From contig CASFRV010000001.1 in NCBI GenBank assembly GCA_949297215.1, forward strand, positions 1 to 64,000: a DNA stretch of 64,000 bases, written 5' to 3'. A model generated the notes under the pieces. It made no database searches. It was not told where the DNA came from and worked only from the letters and a program-made list of their open reading frames with translations. Numbering within the stretch: the first letter of the stretch is position 1; each line of letters starts with the position of its first letter. This DNA is from an uncultured Bacteroidales bacterium (GTDB lineage Bacteria; Bacteroidota; Bacteroidia; Bacteroidales; Bacteroidaceae). A program made the position numbers and the translations under genes. Shown here in pieces: positions 55,117-63,754 of this stretch.

Positions 55117-55162
55117 AGTAAGTCCTTTTAGCATGCCAAGTGCTGAAAGGACTTACTCTTTT
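55117..55162 (+). terminator. Terminator of tRNA-Thr
   Basis: AGTAAGTCCTTT (55117-55128) pairs with AAAGGACTTACT (55146-55157), then CTTTTT. Confidence 0.85.
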
Positions 55163-55212
55163 TCTGTTACCGCGTGGCGCGTGGCGAAAGGCGGGGGGAG
55201 AGGCCGGGGCAT

Positions 55213-55253
55213 AAAAAAGCCGCGGAGCTCCGTTCTTGTCGGAGCTCCGCGGC
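55213..55253 (-). terminator. Terminator of the dnaN-recN operon
   Basis: GCCGCGGAGCTCCG (55219-55232) pairs perfectly with CGGAGCTCCGCGGC (55240-55253), followed by six T on the minus strand. Confidence 0.9.
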
Positions 55254-55263
55254 GGTGAGAAAC

Positions 55264-56940
55264 TTATTCGTATTTTTTCAAGAACACGTCGACGCTCGTG
55301 TCGCCCCGTGCCTTGGCTTTGTTCAGATATTCGAGCGCTTCCGTCTTTTTTCCCTGTTCGCCGAGGGCTATGCCGATGAGTTTGAGGGCGTCGGCGTTCT
55401 CCGGCATCTTTTCCAATGCTTTTCGGGCGGCTGCTATGGCCTCTTCATACATGCCTACCTCCACGTAGATGAGGGCTTCCTCTACGCGGTAGATTACTTC
55501 GTTGGGGTTGAGGCCGATGGCCGTCTGTATGTCGTCGAGGGCCTGCTGATACATGCGGCCTTGCAGCTCTGCCTGTTCGCGGAGATAGTAGAAGTTGTCG
55601 TTTAAGTTTTTCGGGCCGATAATCTTTTCGTATTCGTTATAGTCGAACACAGCTTCGCGGAAGCGTGCGGCGCGTACGCGGCGGGTGGCACGTTCCAGGA
55701 AGTACTGGGCCGCCGTTTGCGTGTAGGGCTCGGGCAGGCGGTTGACGGCGCTGTCGAGCAGCGTGAGGACGCGGAGCGAGTCGGTGCCGGTCATTTCGAG
55801 CGCCATCGCGGCAGAATAGAACGTCACGGGCGAGGCGAGTTCGCTGCCGTTCACCTGCATGAAATCGTCGTACGACTGGCTGTATTCCTTGTTGGCAAAA
55901 CGATAGCGGGCACGCTGCAAGAGATAGAGCGGAGCGGGGTTCAGCGCATAAGCCTTGTCGACCTCCTCAATGGCTTTGGCCATGCTCCAATCCTTGTACG
56001 CCTGCCCGGGCCGGCTGCTCACCTGGTTGAAAATGGTTTTCGAGAAAGCCAGATGGACCTCGTCCTTCTTTGTGCTCTTTTCCAAGGCCGTGGCATAGTC
56101 CAGCTCTGCCAGGTCGTAGCGTCCGTGGTCGGCGTAGAAAGATGCCCGTTCGGTATAGATTTCTCCGTTGTCGGGGTAGGCAGCCATGAAGTCGCCGATG
56201 GCCGTCAGGGTGAGCACGGAGTCGCGATGCCCCAACATATATATATAGGAGAGGGCGTCGCTCTCGGTTGCGGGCAGGCCTTTGGGGATGGCTATCTCGC
56301 GCAGGTCGGCGTTGAAGAAACTGGTAGTTGTAATCTCCAAACCGTTGATGAAACGGCTGTCGATGGCACAGGCCGTCGTGGCATTTTTCCCGACGTTCTT
56401 CTGGACGACGGCCACCGCACGGCCCGTGGCGTCGACGAGCGGGCAGCCTACGTTGATGTCGGAGTTGGCGGCGCTGATGTCGTAATAGTTGTAGCCGTCG
56501 AACGGTGTGACGGCCGTCACGTTCGTATATACAGGCTCTTGCTTCTTGCTGGTGGAATAATTGACCAGGTAAAGGGCGTCGGCATCGCTGGCCGGCGTTT
56601 CTGCGATGGGGAGAAAGGTCGTTTCCTTCACGTCGACGCTGAACTTCACCAGGTCGTACGTGCTGTTGGCGCCGAGGATGCGCAGCACGGCGGTCTTCTT
56701 TCCCTTGTTGTTGATGACGTCGGCGCGCGCGGCGTCCTTGAAGATGTGGTAGGGGGCCACCGCCGTGCCTTGCGCTGTCAGGTAGAAGCCGTAGCCCGAT
56801 TGGAGCACGTTGCCCTCGGCGTCGTACGTGATGACGTTGACCACGGCTTTGCGGTAGTCGTCGTCGGCCGTTGCGGCCGCAGGCAGCATGAGCCAGAGCA
56901 GCAGCCCGGAGAGAAACGTATGAATGGCAGATATTTTCAT
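55264..56940 (-). CDS. Exported protein with trypsin-like (inactive?) and TPR domains
   Basis: 558 residues with a signal peptide (1-25, PAAATA). Residues about 28-215 resemble a trypsin/HtrA-type fold: SGYGFYLTAQGTAVAPYHIF holds the His, NSTYDLVKFSV the Asp, and INVGCPLVDATGRAVAVV aligns with NSGGPLV but has Val at the Ser position. Proteolysis is therefore unlikely. Residues about 255-550 are tetratricopeptide repeats (ERASFYADHGRYDLAELDYATAL, EEAIAAARKALEKMPENADALKL). It probably works as a periplasmic scaffold. It is the last gene of the dnaN-to-recN operon, 10 bases after recN, and ends at a strong terminator. Confidence 0.75.
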   Translation of the reverse strand: MKISAIHTFLSGLLLWLMLPAAATADDDYRKAVVNVITYDAEGNVLQSGYGFYLTAQGTAVAPYHIFKDAARADVINNKGKKTAVLRILGANSTYDLVKFSVDVKETTFLPIAETPASDADALYLVNYSTSKKQEPVYTNVTAVTPFDGYNYYDISAANSDINVGCPLVDATGRAVAVVQKNVGKNATTACAIDSRFINGLEITTTSFFNADLREIAIPKGLPATESDALSYIYMLGHRDSVLTLTAIGDFMAAYPDNGEIYTERASFYADHGRYDLAELDYATALEKSTKKDEVHLAFSKTIFNQVSSRPGQAYKDWSMAKAIEEVDKAYALNPAPLYLLQRARYRFANKEYSQSYDDFMQVNGSELASPVTFYSAAMALEMTGTDSLRVLTLLDSAVNRLPEPYTQTAAQYFLERATRRVRAARFREAVFDYNEYEKIIGPKNLNDNFYYLREQAELQGRMYQQALDDIQTAIGLNPNEVIYRVEEALIYVEVGMYEEAIAAARKALEKMPENADALKLIGIALGEQGKKTEALEYLNKAKARGDTSVDVFLKKYE

Positions 56941-56950
56941 AAAAGGTAGT

Positions 56951-58612
56951 TTAATGGATTTTCAATAGCGATTTGGCATTGTTGATGGCAGCCTCCGTCA
57001 TTTCGGCCCCGCTCAGCATGTTGGCAATTTCGCGGATGCGCTCTTCGGGCGTGAGCCTGTCGATGTGGCTCGTGGTGCCTGTTTCGTCGTCCTGCTTGTA
57101 AACGCGGTAGTGGGCCGAGCCGAGGGCTGCGATCTGGGGCAGGTGGGTGATGCAAATGACCTGGCAGTTGCAGGCCATCTGCTGCATGACGTTGGCCATC
57201 TTCTCTGCCATCGTACCCGAGACGCCCGTATCGATTTCGTCGAAGATGATGGTGGGCAGATGTCGGCAGCGCGAAATGAGCGCTTTGAGCGAGAGCATCA
57301 GACGGGCAATCTCGCCGCCCGAGGCAATCTGCGCCACGTTTTGCAGGGCTACGTTTTTATTGGCAGAGAAGAGAAATGTGACGGCGTCCATTCCCGAAGC
57401 TTCGGGACGGCCTTTCGCATCTATTTGAAGTGAGAGGCGGACGGCCGGCATCCCGAGGTGTTGCAGCTGCTGCGTGAGGCTGTCGGCAATTTCGGCAGCC
57501 GCCTTTTTGCGCGCCGCGGTGAGGGCTCCGCCTGCGCGGGTGAGGCGTGCCAGCAGTTCGCCGGCCGTCTTTTCCTTTGCGGCCAGCAGTTCGTCCAGGT
57601 TTTCTATCGTGTTCAGGCGGCTGCGCAGCTCTTCCTGCGTTTGCAGCAGTTCGCCGATACCGGCAGCATGGTGTTTTTTTTCCAGGTCGTAGATGGTTCC
57701 CAGGCGGGCATCCACGTAGGCCAGACGTTCGGGGTTAAACTCGATGCGCTCTTGCTGGCGTTCCAGCTCGGCAGCGATGTCTTCCAGCTCGATGCATACG
57801 CTCGACAGGCGTTCCGAGAGCTCGTCGGCCGGGGCAAACACGTGGCCGATACCGCGAAGCTGCTGGCAGCCCGCTTTCAGAGAGGCCAGCGGACTGTTTT
57901 CCTCGGCCGAGAAGGGAGCCGACGTGCGGAAGAGTGCTTCTTTGATTTCTTCTGCGTGGCTGAGCGTTTCCAGCTCCTCTTCCAGCTCTTCCTGCTCGCC
58001 GGGATGCAGGGCAGCCTCGTCCAGGCGTTGCAGCTGGAAGCGCAGAAACTCCTCGTCGTTGCGGCTTTGCTCGGCTTTGGCCTTCAGGTCGTCCCATTCG
58101 GCCACGGCCCGGCGATAATCGTCGTAGAGCCGGCGGTAGCCGTCGAGCTCCTGTGTGTCGCCGGCCACGGCGTCGAGCGTGTCGAGCAGGAACGCCTCGT
58201 GGTTGAGCAGCAGGTTCTGGTGTTGCGAGTGGATGTCGATGAGGTGGCTGCCGGCCTCTTTAAGAACAGCCACGGGCACGGGCGTGTCGTTGATGAAGGC
58301 GCGGCTTTTTCCCCCGGCGTTCACCTCGCGGCGTACGATGCACTCGTGGCCGTCAAAGTCGATGTCGTTTTCCGCAAAGAACGGTTCCAGGTTGAGTCCG
58401 CCGGCATCGAACGTCGCTTCCACGCAACATTTCTGCGCCCCGGTCTTGATGGCCTTTGCGTCGGCCCGTTGGCCGAGCAGCAGGCCCAAAGCGCCGAGGA
58501 TGATGCTCTTGCCGGCGCCCGTCTCGCCCGTTATGACGGAAAAGCCTTCGGAAAAGTCGATGTCCAGCCGGCTTATGAGTGCGTAATTGCTGATGTGCAG
58601 GTGTTGAAGCAT
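56951..58612 (-). CDS. recN: DNA repair protein RecN
   Basis: 553 residues, normal length. An SMC-like ATPase: Walker A VITGETGAGKSIILGAL near the N-terminus, long coiled-coil arms (about 150-370), the signature AQIASGGEIARLMLSLK and Walker B PTIIFDEIDTGVSG. It acts in double-strand break repair. It follows the DUF4835 gene by 13 bases in the dnaN operon. Confidence 0.97.
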   Translation of the reverse strand: MLQHLHISNYALISRLDIDFSEGFSVITGETGAGKSIILGALGLLLGQRADAKAIKTGAQKCCVEATFDAGGLNLEPFFAENDIDFDGHECIVRREVNAGGKSRAFINDTPVPVAVLKEAGSHLIDIHSQHQNLLLNHEAFLLDTLDAVAGDTQELDGYRRLYDDYRRAVAEWDDLKAKAEQSRNDEEFLRFQLQRLDEAALHPGEQEELEEELETLSHAEEIKEALFRTSAPFSAEENSPLASLKAGCQQLRGIGHVFAPADELSERLSSVCIELEDIAAELERQQERIEFNPERLAYVDARLGTIYDLEKKHHAAGIGELLQTQEELRSRLNTIENLDELLAAKEKTAGELLARLTRAGGALTAARKKAAAEIADSLTQQLQHLGMPAVRLSLQIDAKGRPEASGMDAVTFLFSANKNVALQNVAQIASGGEIARLMLSLKALISRCRHLPTIIFDEIDTGVSGTMAEKMANVMQQMACNCQVICITHLPQIAALGSAHYRVYKQDDETGTTSHIDRLTPEERIREIANMLSGAEMTEAAINNAKSLLKIH

Positions 58613-58625
58613 TCGTTGAATTTCC

Positions 58626-59531
58626 TTATTCCTTGATCTTGTTCCAGTTGGCCCTCTGCGAAGGGTTTATGGTCGAGAAAGTTTCGTAGATGTCCTCCTT
58701 TTCTTTGGCCGTTCCCTTTCCTTTATAGATATTGACGATCTCGTCGCGCTTATATTCCGAGAACAGCTGGGGCCACGCGCTCATCGACTTGTTTTCGCGT
58801 GCCTGCTTGAGCAGGCCGACGGCTTCGGTGATGGCAGCGCGGCCACGGTCGGCGTTTTCGGCCATGATGTCCATCCCTTCGCGGTAGTATTTATATTGCA
58901 TCCGTCGGAACGGCTCCATGCCGCCGTCCAGCAGGTCGGTGATGAGGGCGTAGCGGTTGCGGCTGTCCTCAAAGGCTTTCCAGCCTTTCGACGTCAGGCT
59001 CTGCGCATTGTTGGTGATGGTGAGCGCCGTCTGCAACGCTTCCGTTCCTCCGAGCGGGGCCATCGTGTCAAGGTCCATGCCGATGATGAGATAGACGTAG
59101 TAGGCAATGACGGCCGTCAGTTCGTTGTCGACCACGTCGGGGCGGAAGTCCAGCTGGTCAAACTCCTGGTACGTAAAAGAGAAGTCGCGGTCGTTCTGGC
59201 TGAACACCGTTGTGGTGTACGAGGCGTTGTAGACGGGGCGCGTGCTCTGCACCATCAGGGTGCAGTCCAGCTTGTTTTCGCTCTCGTTGTAGCTGTTTAC
59301 GGTGATGGCGAACGAGCAGCTGATGCGTTCGTTCTTCTGGTATTGCTGGTTGGTCCATTGGCGGTCGTTGATGAACTGCGTCAGGTTCGTTTCCAGGCTT
59401 TCGAAGATGCTTGTGTTCGTTCCCTGCACCTTTTCGTGGTTCACCGTGACGCGGGCGTCGAGTTCCTGTGCTTGCAGGGGGAGGGCAGCGGCGGCCAGGG
59501 CGCAGAGCGTCAGGAGTTGAAGAGTTCGCAT
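58626..59531 (-). CDS. DUF4835-family protein (named PorD in some annotations)
   Basis: 301 residues from MRTLQLLTLCALAAA; the frame is open further but only as a shadow of coaBC. A signal peptide ends at LQAQ. The mature part begins ELDARVTVNHEKVQGTNTSIFESLE, the conserved start of the DUF4835 family found across Bacteroidota, usually beside coaBC and recN exactly as here. Annotation pipelines connect the family with gliding/type IX secretion; I cannot support that link from this window. It overlaps the coaBC end by 22 bases. Confidence 0.9.
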   Translation of the reverse strand: MRTLQLLTLCALAAAALPLQAQELDARVTVNHEKVQGTNTSIFESLETNLTQFINDRQWTNQQYQKNERISCSFAITVNSYNESENKLDCTLMVQSTRPVYNASYTTTVFSQNDRDFSFTYQEFDQLDFRPDVVDNELTAVIAYYVYLIIGMDLDTMAPLGGTEALQTALTITNNAQSLTSKGWKAFEDSRNRYALITDLLDGGMEPFRRMQYKYYREGMDIMAENADRGRAAITEAVGLLKQARENKSMSAWPQLFSEYKRDEIVNIYKGKGTAKEKEDIYETFSTINPSQRANWNKIKE

Positions 59532-60709
59532 AGGTTGTCGACGATGTCGCGGGCCACCTCGGTCTTGGGCTTCAGGGCGAAGGCCTTTTCCTCGTTCCGC
59601 GTGATGATGTTGATCTTGTTGGTGTCGTGCATGAAGCCGGCCCCCGGGTCGTTCAGCGAGTTGAGAACGATGAAGTCGAAGTTTTTGCGCAGCAGTTTGT
59701 CGCGCGCGTTGCTCCGTTCGTTGTCGGTTTCCAAGGCAAAGCCTGCGATGCGCTGTCCCGGCTGCTTCATCCGGCCCAGAGCCTCGGCTATGTCGCGTGT
59801 CGGCACGAGCCGTAGGTCGAGGCTGTCGCCGTGGCGCTTTATTTTCGATGCGGCTGTGGCTTCCACCGTGAAGTCGGCCACGGCGGCGCAAAGTATGGCG
59901 GCGTCCATGTCGGGGAAGAGGCGGGTGGCAGCCTCGAACATCTCGGCGGCGCTCTCCACGTCGGTGCGCCGTATCGCGGGGTGGCGCGTGGTGAGCCGTA
60001 CGGGGCCGCACACGAGCTCCACCCGGGCGCCGCGCGCGGCACACTCCTCGGCCAGCGCCAGCCCCATCTTGCCGCTCGAAAAGTTGCCGATGAAGCGCAC
60101 CGGGTCGATGCGTTCGTAGGTGGGGCCGGCCGTGATGAGAATGCGCTTGCCCGCCAGGTCCTGCCCTTTGTCGAAGAAGGCGTCCACGGCCTTCAGGATG
60201 TTTTCGGGTTCCTCCATGCGCCCTTTGCCCACCAGGTGGCTGGCCAGTTCGCCCGACGCGGGTTCGATGATGAAGTTGCCGTAGGAGCGGAGCTTGTCGA
60301 GGTTGGCCCGGGTCGAGGGGTGGGCATACATGTCGAGGTCCATGGCGGGAGCCACGAATACCGGGGCTTTCATCGACAGGTAAGTCGTGACGAGCATGTT
60401 GTCGGCAATGCCGTTGGCCATTTTCCCGATGGTCGACGCCGTGGCAGGAGCCACAATCATGGCGTCGGCCCAGCGGCCCAGGTCGACGTGGCTGTGCCAC
60501 GAGCCGTCGCGCCGGGAGAAAAACTCGCTCACCACAGGTTTCGACGTGAGCGTGGAGAGCGTGACGGGGGTGATGAACTCTTTCCCGGCAGGCGTGATGA
60601 CCACCTGCACCTCGGCGCCTGCCTTGATGAACAGGCGGACGAGCGTGCAGGCCTTATAGGCGGCGATGCTGCCGCAGATGCCCAGAACGATGTGTTTACC
60701 TTGCAGCAT
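59510..60709 (-). CDS. coaBC: Phosphopantothenoylcysteine decarboxylase / phosphopantothenate-cysteine ligase
   Basis: 399 residues. Bifunctional step of coenzyme A synthesis. The N-terminal flavoprotein domain has GICGSIAAYKACTLVRLF, the catalytic His in SHVDLGRWADAMIVAPATA, and PAMDLDMYAHPSTRANL where PAMNxxM is usual. The substrate-recognition clamp reads GELASHLVGKGRMEEP; the Cys usual in ACGxxGxGRM is a Ser or His here. The C-terminal ligase domain begins KRILITAGPTYERIDPVRFIGN. It lies 18 bases after the exonuclease gene in the dnaN operon. Confidence 0.95.
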   Translation of the reverse strand: MLQGKHIVLGICGSIAAYKACTLVRLFIKAGAEVQVVITPAGKEFITPVTLSTLTSKPVVSEFFSRRDGSWHSHVDLGRWADAMIVAPATASTIGKMANGIADNMLVTTYLSMKAPVFVAPAMDLDMYAHPSTRANLDKLRSYGNFIIEPASGELASHLVGKGRMEEPENILKAVDAFFDKGQDLAGKRILITAGPTYERIDPVRFIGNFSSGKMGLALAEECAARGARVELVCGPVRLTTRHPAIRRTDVESAAEMFEAATRLFPDMDAAILCAAVADFTVEATAASKIKRHGDSLDLRLVPTRDIAEALGRMKQPGQRIAGFALETDNERSNARDKLLRKNFDFIVLNSLNDPGAGFMHDTNKINIITRNEEKAFALKPKTEVARDIVDNLCELFNS

Positions 60710-60727
60710 TGGGTTGACAGTTGGGGG

Positions 60728-61495
60728 TTACAAGCCAGCTTTCAGGCGGATGCTCATGAAAGCCTGCTTGGTGTTTTGCGGAAAGTCGCCTTGCATGATC
60801 CAGCTCAGGTAGCCGGGGTCGCGGCGCAGCACGTCGACGACGTGCTTTCCCTTGTATTTTCCGAAGTTGATGGTTTCGACGCCCTGTTCGTCGTAGACGA
60901 TGCGGCCGGCCAGGTCCACGTTGTTGTTGCGGCGTGAGAAGTCGGCCAGGAAGGCAACGTCGTTTTTCAGTTCGTCGCCGTACCGGTCGAGCTGCGCTTG
61001 CAGTATCTCGTAGGTGGCGCGGGTGTCGGCCATGGCAGTATGGGCGTTTTCCAGCGTTTTGTCGCAATAGAAGCGGTAGGCGGCGGCGAGGGTGCGCCTT
61101 TCCATCTTGTGATAGATGTTCTGCACGTCGACGAAGCGGCAGTTGCTCACGTCGAAGTCGACCCCGGCGCGGATGAACTCCTCCACGAGCAGGGGGATGT
61201 CGAAGTAATTGGAGTTGAACCCTGCGATGTCGCAGCCCCGGAAGATGGCGGCCAGCGAGGCGGCCTTTTCCTTGAAGGCAGGGCAGTGGGCCACGTCCTC
61301 GTCCTTGATGCCGTTCACGGCGGAGGCTTCGGCCGAGATGGGTATGCCCGGGTTGAAACGCAGCGTTTGCGACTCTTCGTTGCCGTCGGGGTATATTTTC
61401 AGTAAGCAAAGCTCCACGATGCGGTCGCGGGCGGTGTTGAGGCCGGTGGCCTCGATGTCGAAGAACACGATGGGGCGCGTCAGATGCAGCTTCAT
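60728..61495 (-). CDS. DEDDh 3'-5' exonuclease (DNA polymerase III epsilon-like)
   Basis: 255 residues. Exonuclease motifs: Exo I IVFFDIEATGLN (D-x-E), Exo II AGFNSNYFDIPLL, and Exo III NAHTAMADTRATYEIL with His and Asp. The C-terminal 70 residues hold a further small domain (VETINFGKYKGKHVVDVLRRDPGYLSWI), which resembles the GKYKG domain attached to exonucleases of this branch. It could proofread for the replicase or act in repair. It lies 10 bases after dnaN, which favours a replication role. Confidence 0.93.
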   Translation of the reverse strand: MKLHLTRPIVFFDIEATGLNTARDRIVELCLLKIYPDGNEESQTLRFNPGIPISAEASAVNGIKDEDVAHCPAFKEKAASLAAIFRGCDIAGFNSNYFDIPLLVEEFIRAGVDFDVSNCRFVDVQNIYHKMERRTLAAAYRFYCDKTLENAHTAMADTRATYEILQAQLDRYGDELKNDVAFLADFSRRNNNVDLAGRIVYDEQGVETINFGKYKGKHVVDVLRRDPGYLSWIMQGDFPQNTKQAFMSIRLKAGL

Positions 61496-61505
61496 ATCCC
61501 TCTGA

Positions 61506-62627
61506 TTAGTCGTTGAGCATCATGGGCATGAGCAGCATCAGCACCTTTTCGTCCTCGTCCTGCTCCGTCGGCACGATGACGCCGGCGCGGCTGCCGTCGG
61601 CCAGCTTGATGCTTACCTCCTCGCTTTCCAGGTTGTTGAGCAGTTCCATGAGATAGCTGCCGTTGAACCCGATGTTCATCGTGTCGCCGGAGTAATCGCA
61701 GAGCAATACCTCTTCGGCCGACATGGAAAAGTCGATGTCCTGGCTCGAAATGGTGATTTTCCCGGCGTCGAGGTGCAGCTTGACCAGCGCGCTGCTGGCG
61801 CTTGAGAAGATCATGACGCGGCGCAGGGCGCTGATGAAGGCAGCCCGGTTGATGGTGGCGCAGTTGGGGTTGTCTTGCGGGATAACGCTGTTGTAGTTGG
61901 GGTAGCGGCCCTCGATGAGCCGGCAGTTCATGGTGTAGCCGGCCGTTTCCATCACGGCGTTGCGCTGGTTGAAGCGGATGACGGCGTCGCCCTCTTCCTT
62001 GGGCAGGATGTTTTTCAGCAGGTTGGCAGGTTTCTTAGGCAGGATGAACGAGCCGGGGCGTGCGCCGCCCAGCTTTTGCTTGGTGCATGCCAGCTTGTGG
62101 CCGTCGCTGGCCACGATGCCGAGCTCCTGTTCGCTGATGTCGAAGAAGATGCCGTTCATCACGGGGCGCAGCATGTCGTCGGCCGTGGCAAAGAGGGCGC
62201 GGTTGACGCCCGTGTAGAGCTGCACCGTGTCGATGGTGAGCGACGACACCTCGCCTTCCATGGCCGGGGGCACGGGATATTCGTCGGCCCGCTGGGCCAT
62301 GAAGTTGTACTTGCCGTTGACGTAGGCCACGGTGATTTCCAGGCTCTGTTCGTTCACGAAGAATTCGAGCGGCTGCTCGGGTATTTCCTTGATGGCGTCC
62401 TGTATGGTCTTGGCGTTGACGGCAAACGTGATGTCGGCGTCGCTTTCGACGAGTTCCACCCACGTGGTGAGCGTCGTCTCGTTGTCCGAAGCCGTCAGCG
62501 TGAGGCGGTTGCCCTGGATGTTAAAGAGGAAGCTGTCCAGAATGGGCAGGTTGTTCTTCGACGAAATGACGCGTCCGATGGCTTGCAGACGGGCCGAGAG
62601 CACGGAGCTGGATATTACAAATTTCAT
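61506..62627 (-). CDS. dnaN: DNA polymerase III subunit beta (sliding clamp)
   Basis: 373 residues from MKFVISSSVLSARLQAIGRV. The start upstream in the frame would read through the promoter repeat. Three clamp domains are recognisable, with LPILDSFLFNIQGNRLTLTASD in the first and the C-terminal LLMPMMLND, where the final residues form part of the protein-binding pocket. It heads a six-gene minus-strand operon that runs to the terminator at 55213. dnaA is not next to it, as is normal in Bacteroidota. The promoter lies in a repeat at 62699-62729. Confidence 0.97.
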   Translation of the reverse strand: MKFVISSSVLSARLQAIGRVISSKNNLPILDSFLFNIQGNRLTLTASDNETTLTTWVELVESDADITFAVNAKTIQDAIKEIPEQPLEFFVNEQSLEITVAYVNGKYNFMAQRADEYPVPPAMEGEVSSLTIDTVQLYTGVNRALFATADDMLRPVMNGIFFDISEQELGIVASDGHKLACTKQKLGGARPGSFILPKKPANLLKNILPKEEGDAVIRFNQRNAVMETAGYTMNCRLIEGRYPNYNSVIPQDNPNCATINRAAFISALRRVMIFSSASSALVKLHLDAGKITISSQDIDFSMSAEEVLLCDYSGDTMNIGFNGSYLMELLNNLESEEVSIKLADGSRAGVIVPTEQDEDEKVLMLLMPMMLND

Positions 62628-62698
62628 GTTGGGTATTGTGTTTGTTTGTTCGTTTCTTTTCCGAGTGGATGGGCCGTGCCTATATATAAATAGGCGTA

Positions 62699-62851
62699 CA
62701 AAGATAGCGAAAGGCGAGTGGCGAAGCAAGAGAAAGCTTGCTTTTTCTTGCCTCGCCCGAGCCGCATCCTATCTTGGCGCAGCAAAGGTGGCGAAAGGCG
62801 AGCTTTTTCTTGCTTTGCCCGGGCTGCCTCTGCATTCGCGCAGCAAAGATG
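62699..62851 (-). repeat. Promoter-bearing hairpin repeats at dnaN (two units and a part)
   Basis: On the minus strand, -7-like boxes recur at 62706-62699 (TATCTTTG), 62790-62783 (CACCTTTG) and 62851-62844 (CATCTTTG). Each of the first two is preceded by CTCGCCTTTCGC and an AAGAAAAAGC-type hairpin (for example 62721-62737 against 62740-62756). The box nearest dnaN has TTG at 62729-62727 with 20 bases between, a full promoter. Confidence 0.8.
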
Positions 62852-63227
62852 ACGAAAGGGTGGGCATCCGATGGGAGGCTTGTCGGCTTTTCCCGACGGC
62901 GGGGCGGGGTCCGTGCACTTGCTTTTCCAAAAAATTGCGACAGGCCTCGGGGTGCGAAATAGAGCGGCGCGGCCGTGTTTCAGCCACGGCGGACCGGAAA
63001 TGCAGGCAGGCGTGTTGAGTTTTTTTAATCTTTACCCCGGCTGCATGGGTGGCTTCCCTTCCTTTTTGCGCCACGGCTGTCCGCCTTCCTTCGCTCTTTT
63101 GTTCGCAAAGGCCTGAAAACAGCATCCGAAACAGCCCGTTATCTGCTTAAAAAGGGCGATTTTGGCGCGTAAATGCCATGCAGGTGTTGCAAAAAGAGGC
63201 CGAAAAGGCACCCAAAACAGGCCTTGG

Positions 63228-63305
63228 ATGAGCGACAGCACCCCATGGATCGGCGACAGCACGGCCTGTTGTCGCGGATCCATGGGGTGTTGTCACAAAT
63301 GGATG
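63228..63305. repeat. CCATGG-centred inverted pair, locus C
   Basis: GACAGCACCCCATGGATC (63234-63251) is the reverse complement, with one mismatch, of GATCCATGGGGTGTTGTC (63277-63294). The inner arms GCGACA/TGTCGC extend the hairpin. A degenerate 21-base unit follows the left copy. Words match locus A (CCATGGGGTGTTGTC and AAGGCCTG flank). Confidence 0.85.
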
Positions 63306-63494
63306 GGTTCGTTCGGTTTTTCCGGCGCGTTTTTCCGTCGGAATGTCGCTGTATGCAATCGGTCGGACCGGGGCTGCGTCTGTGGCCTTCCACAGAGTTA
63401 AAAAATGTAACGCCGCTGCGTGGCGGATATGCGTAGCCGTCCGCTACGGATGGCAGGTGGCTGTGCCTTGCTTCCGTCTTTCCGCCCGTACATC

Positions 63495-63673
63495 CTGTCT
63501 TGGGCGAAGCCAAAGACAGGATGCGGCTCTGAAAAGGAAAGAAAAGCGTTGTTTTTCTCATCCTTTCTCTCGCCTTGCACATCTTTGGCTTCGCCCAAGA
63601 TAGGCTGCGGCTCGGCAAAGCCAAGGAAAAACGAGCTTTTCCTTGGCTTTGCTCTCGCCTTTCGCTATCTTTG
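63495..63673 (+). repeat. Promoter-bearing hairpin repeats at yicC (two tandem units)
   Basis: Two units 86 bases apart, ending in CATCTTTG (63580-63587) and TATCTTTG (63666-63673). The second has a perfect 16-bp hairpin (63615-63630 with 63637-63652, loop ACGAGC). The -33 TTG (63643-63645) lies inside its right arm, 20 bases before the -7 box. Confidence 0.85.
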
Positions 63674-63754
63674 CCAGAAATCCGTCCGTCATGCGGGCGG
63701 GCGCGCGGCCGCGACGGCCGTGCGTGCGGAGTTTGCAGCTAAACAAATGCTATT

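Larger units (their letters stand above)
62628..63754. other. Longest gene-free region of the window, dnaN / yicC
   Basis: 1127 bases between divergent genes, with no credible gene. It holds two sets of promoter-bearing hairpin repeats facing outwards (62699-62851 and 63495-63673) and a CCATGG inverted pair between them (63228-63305). I see no DnaA-box cluster. Confidence 0.65.

Noticed and set aside
62628-63754. Replication origin next to dnaN
   Set aside because: No cluster of TTATCCACA-type DnaA boxes, no dnaA gene nearby, and in Bacteroidota dnaN is not normally at the origin. The repeats look promoter-linked instead.
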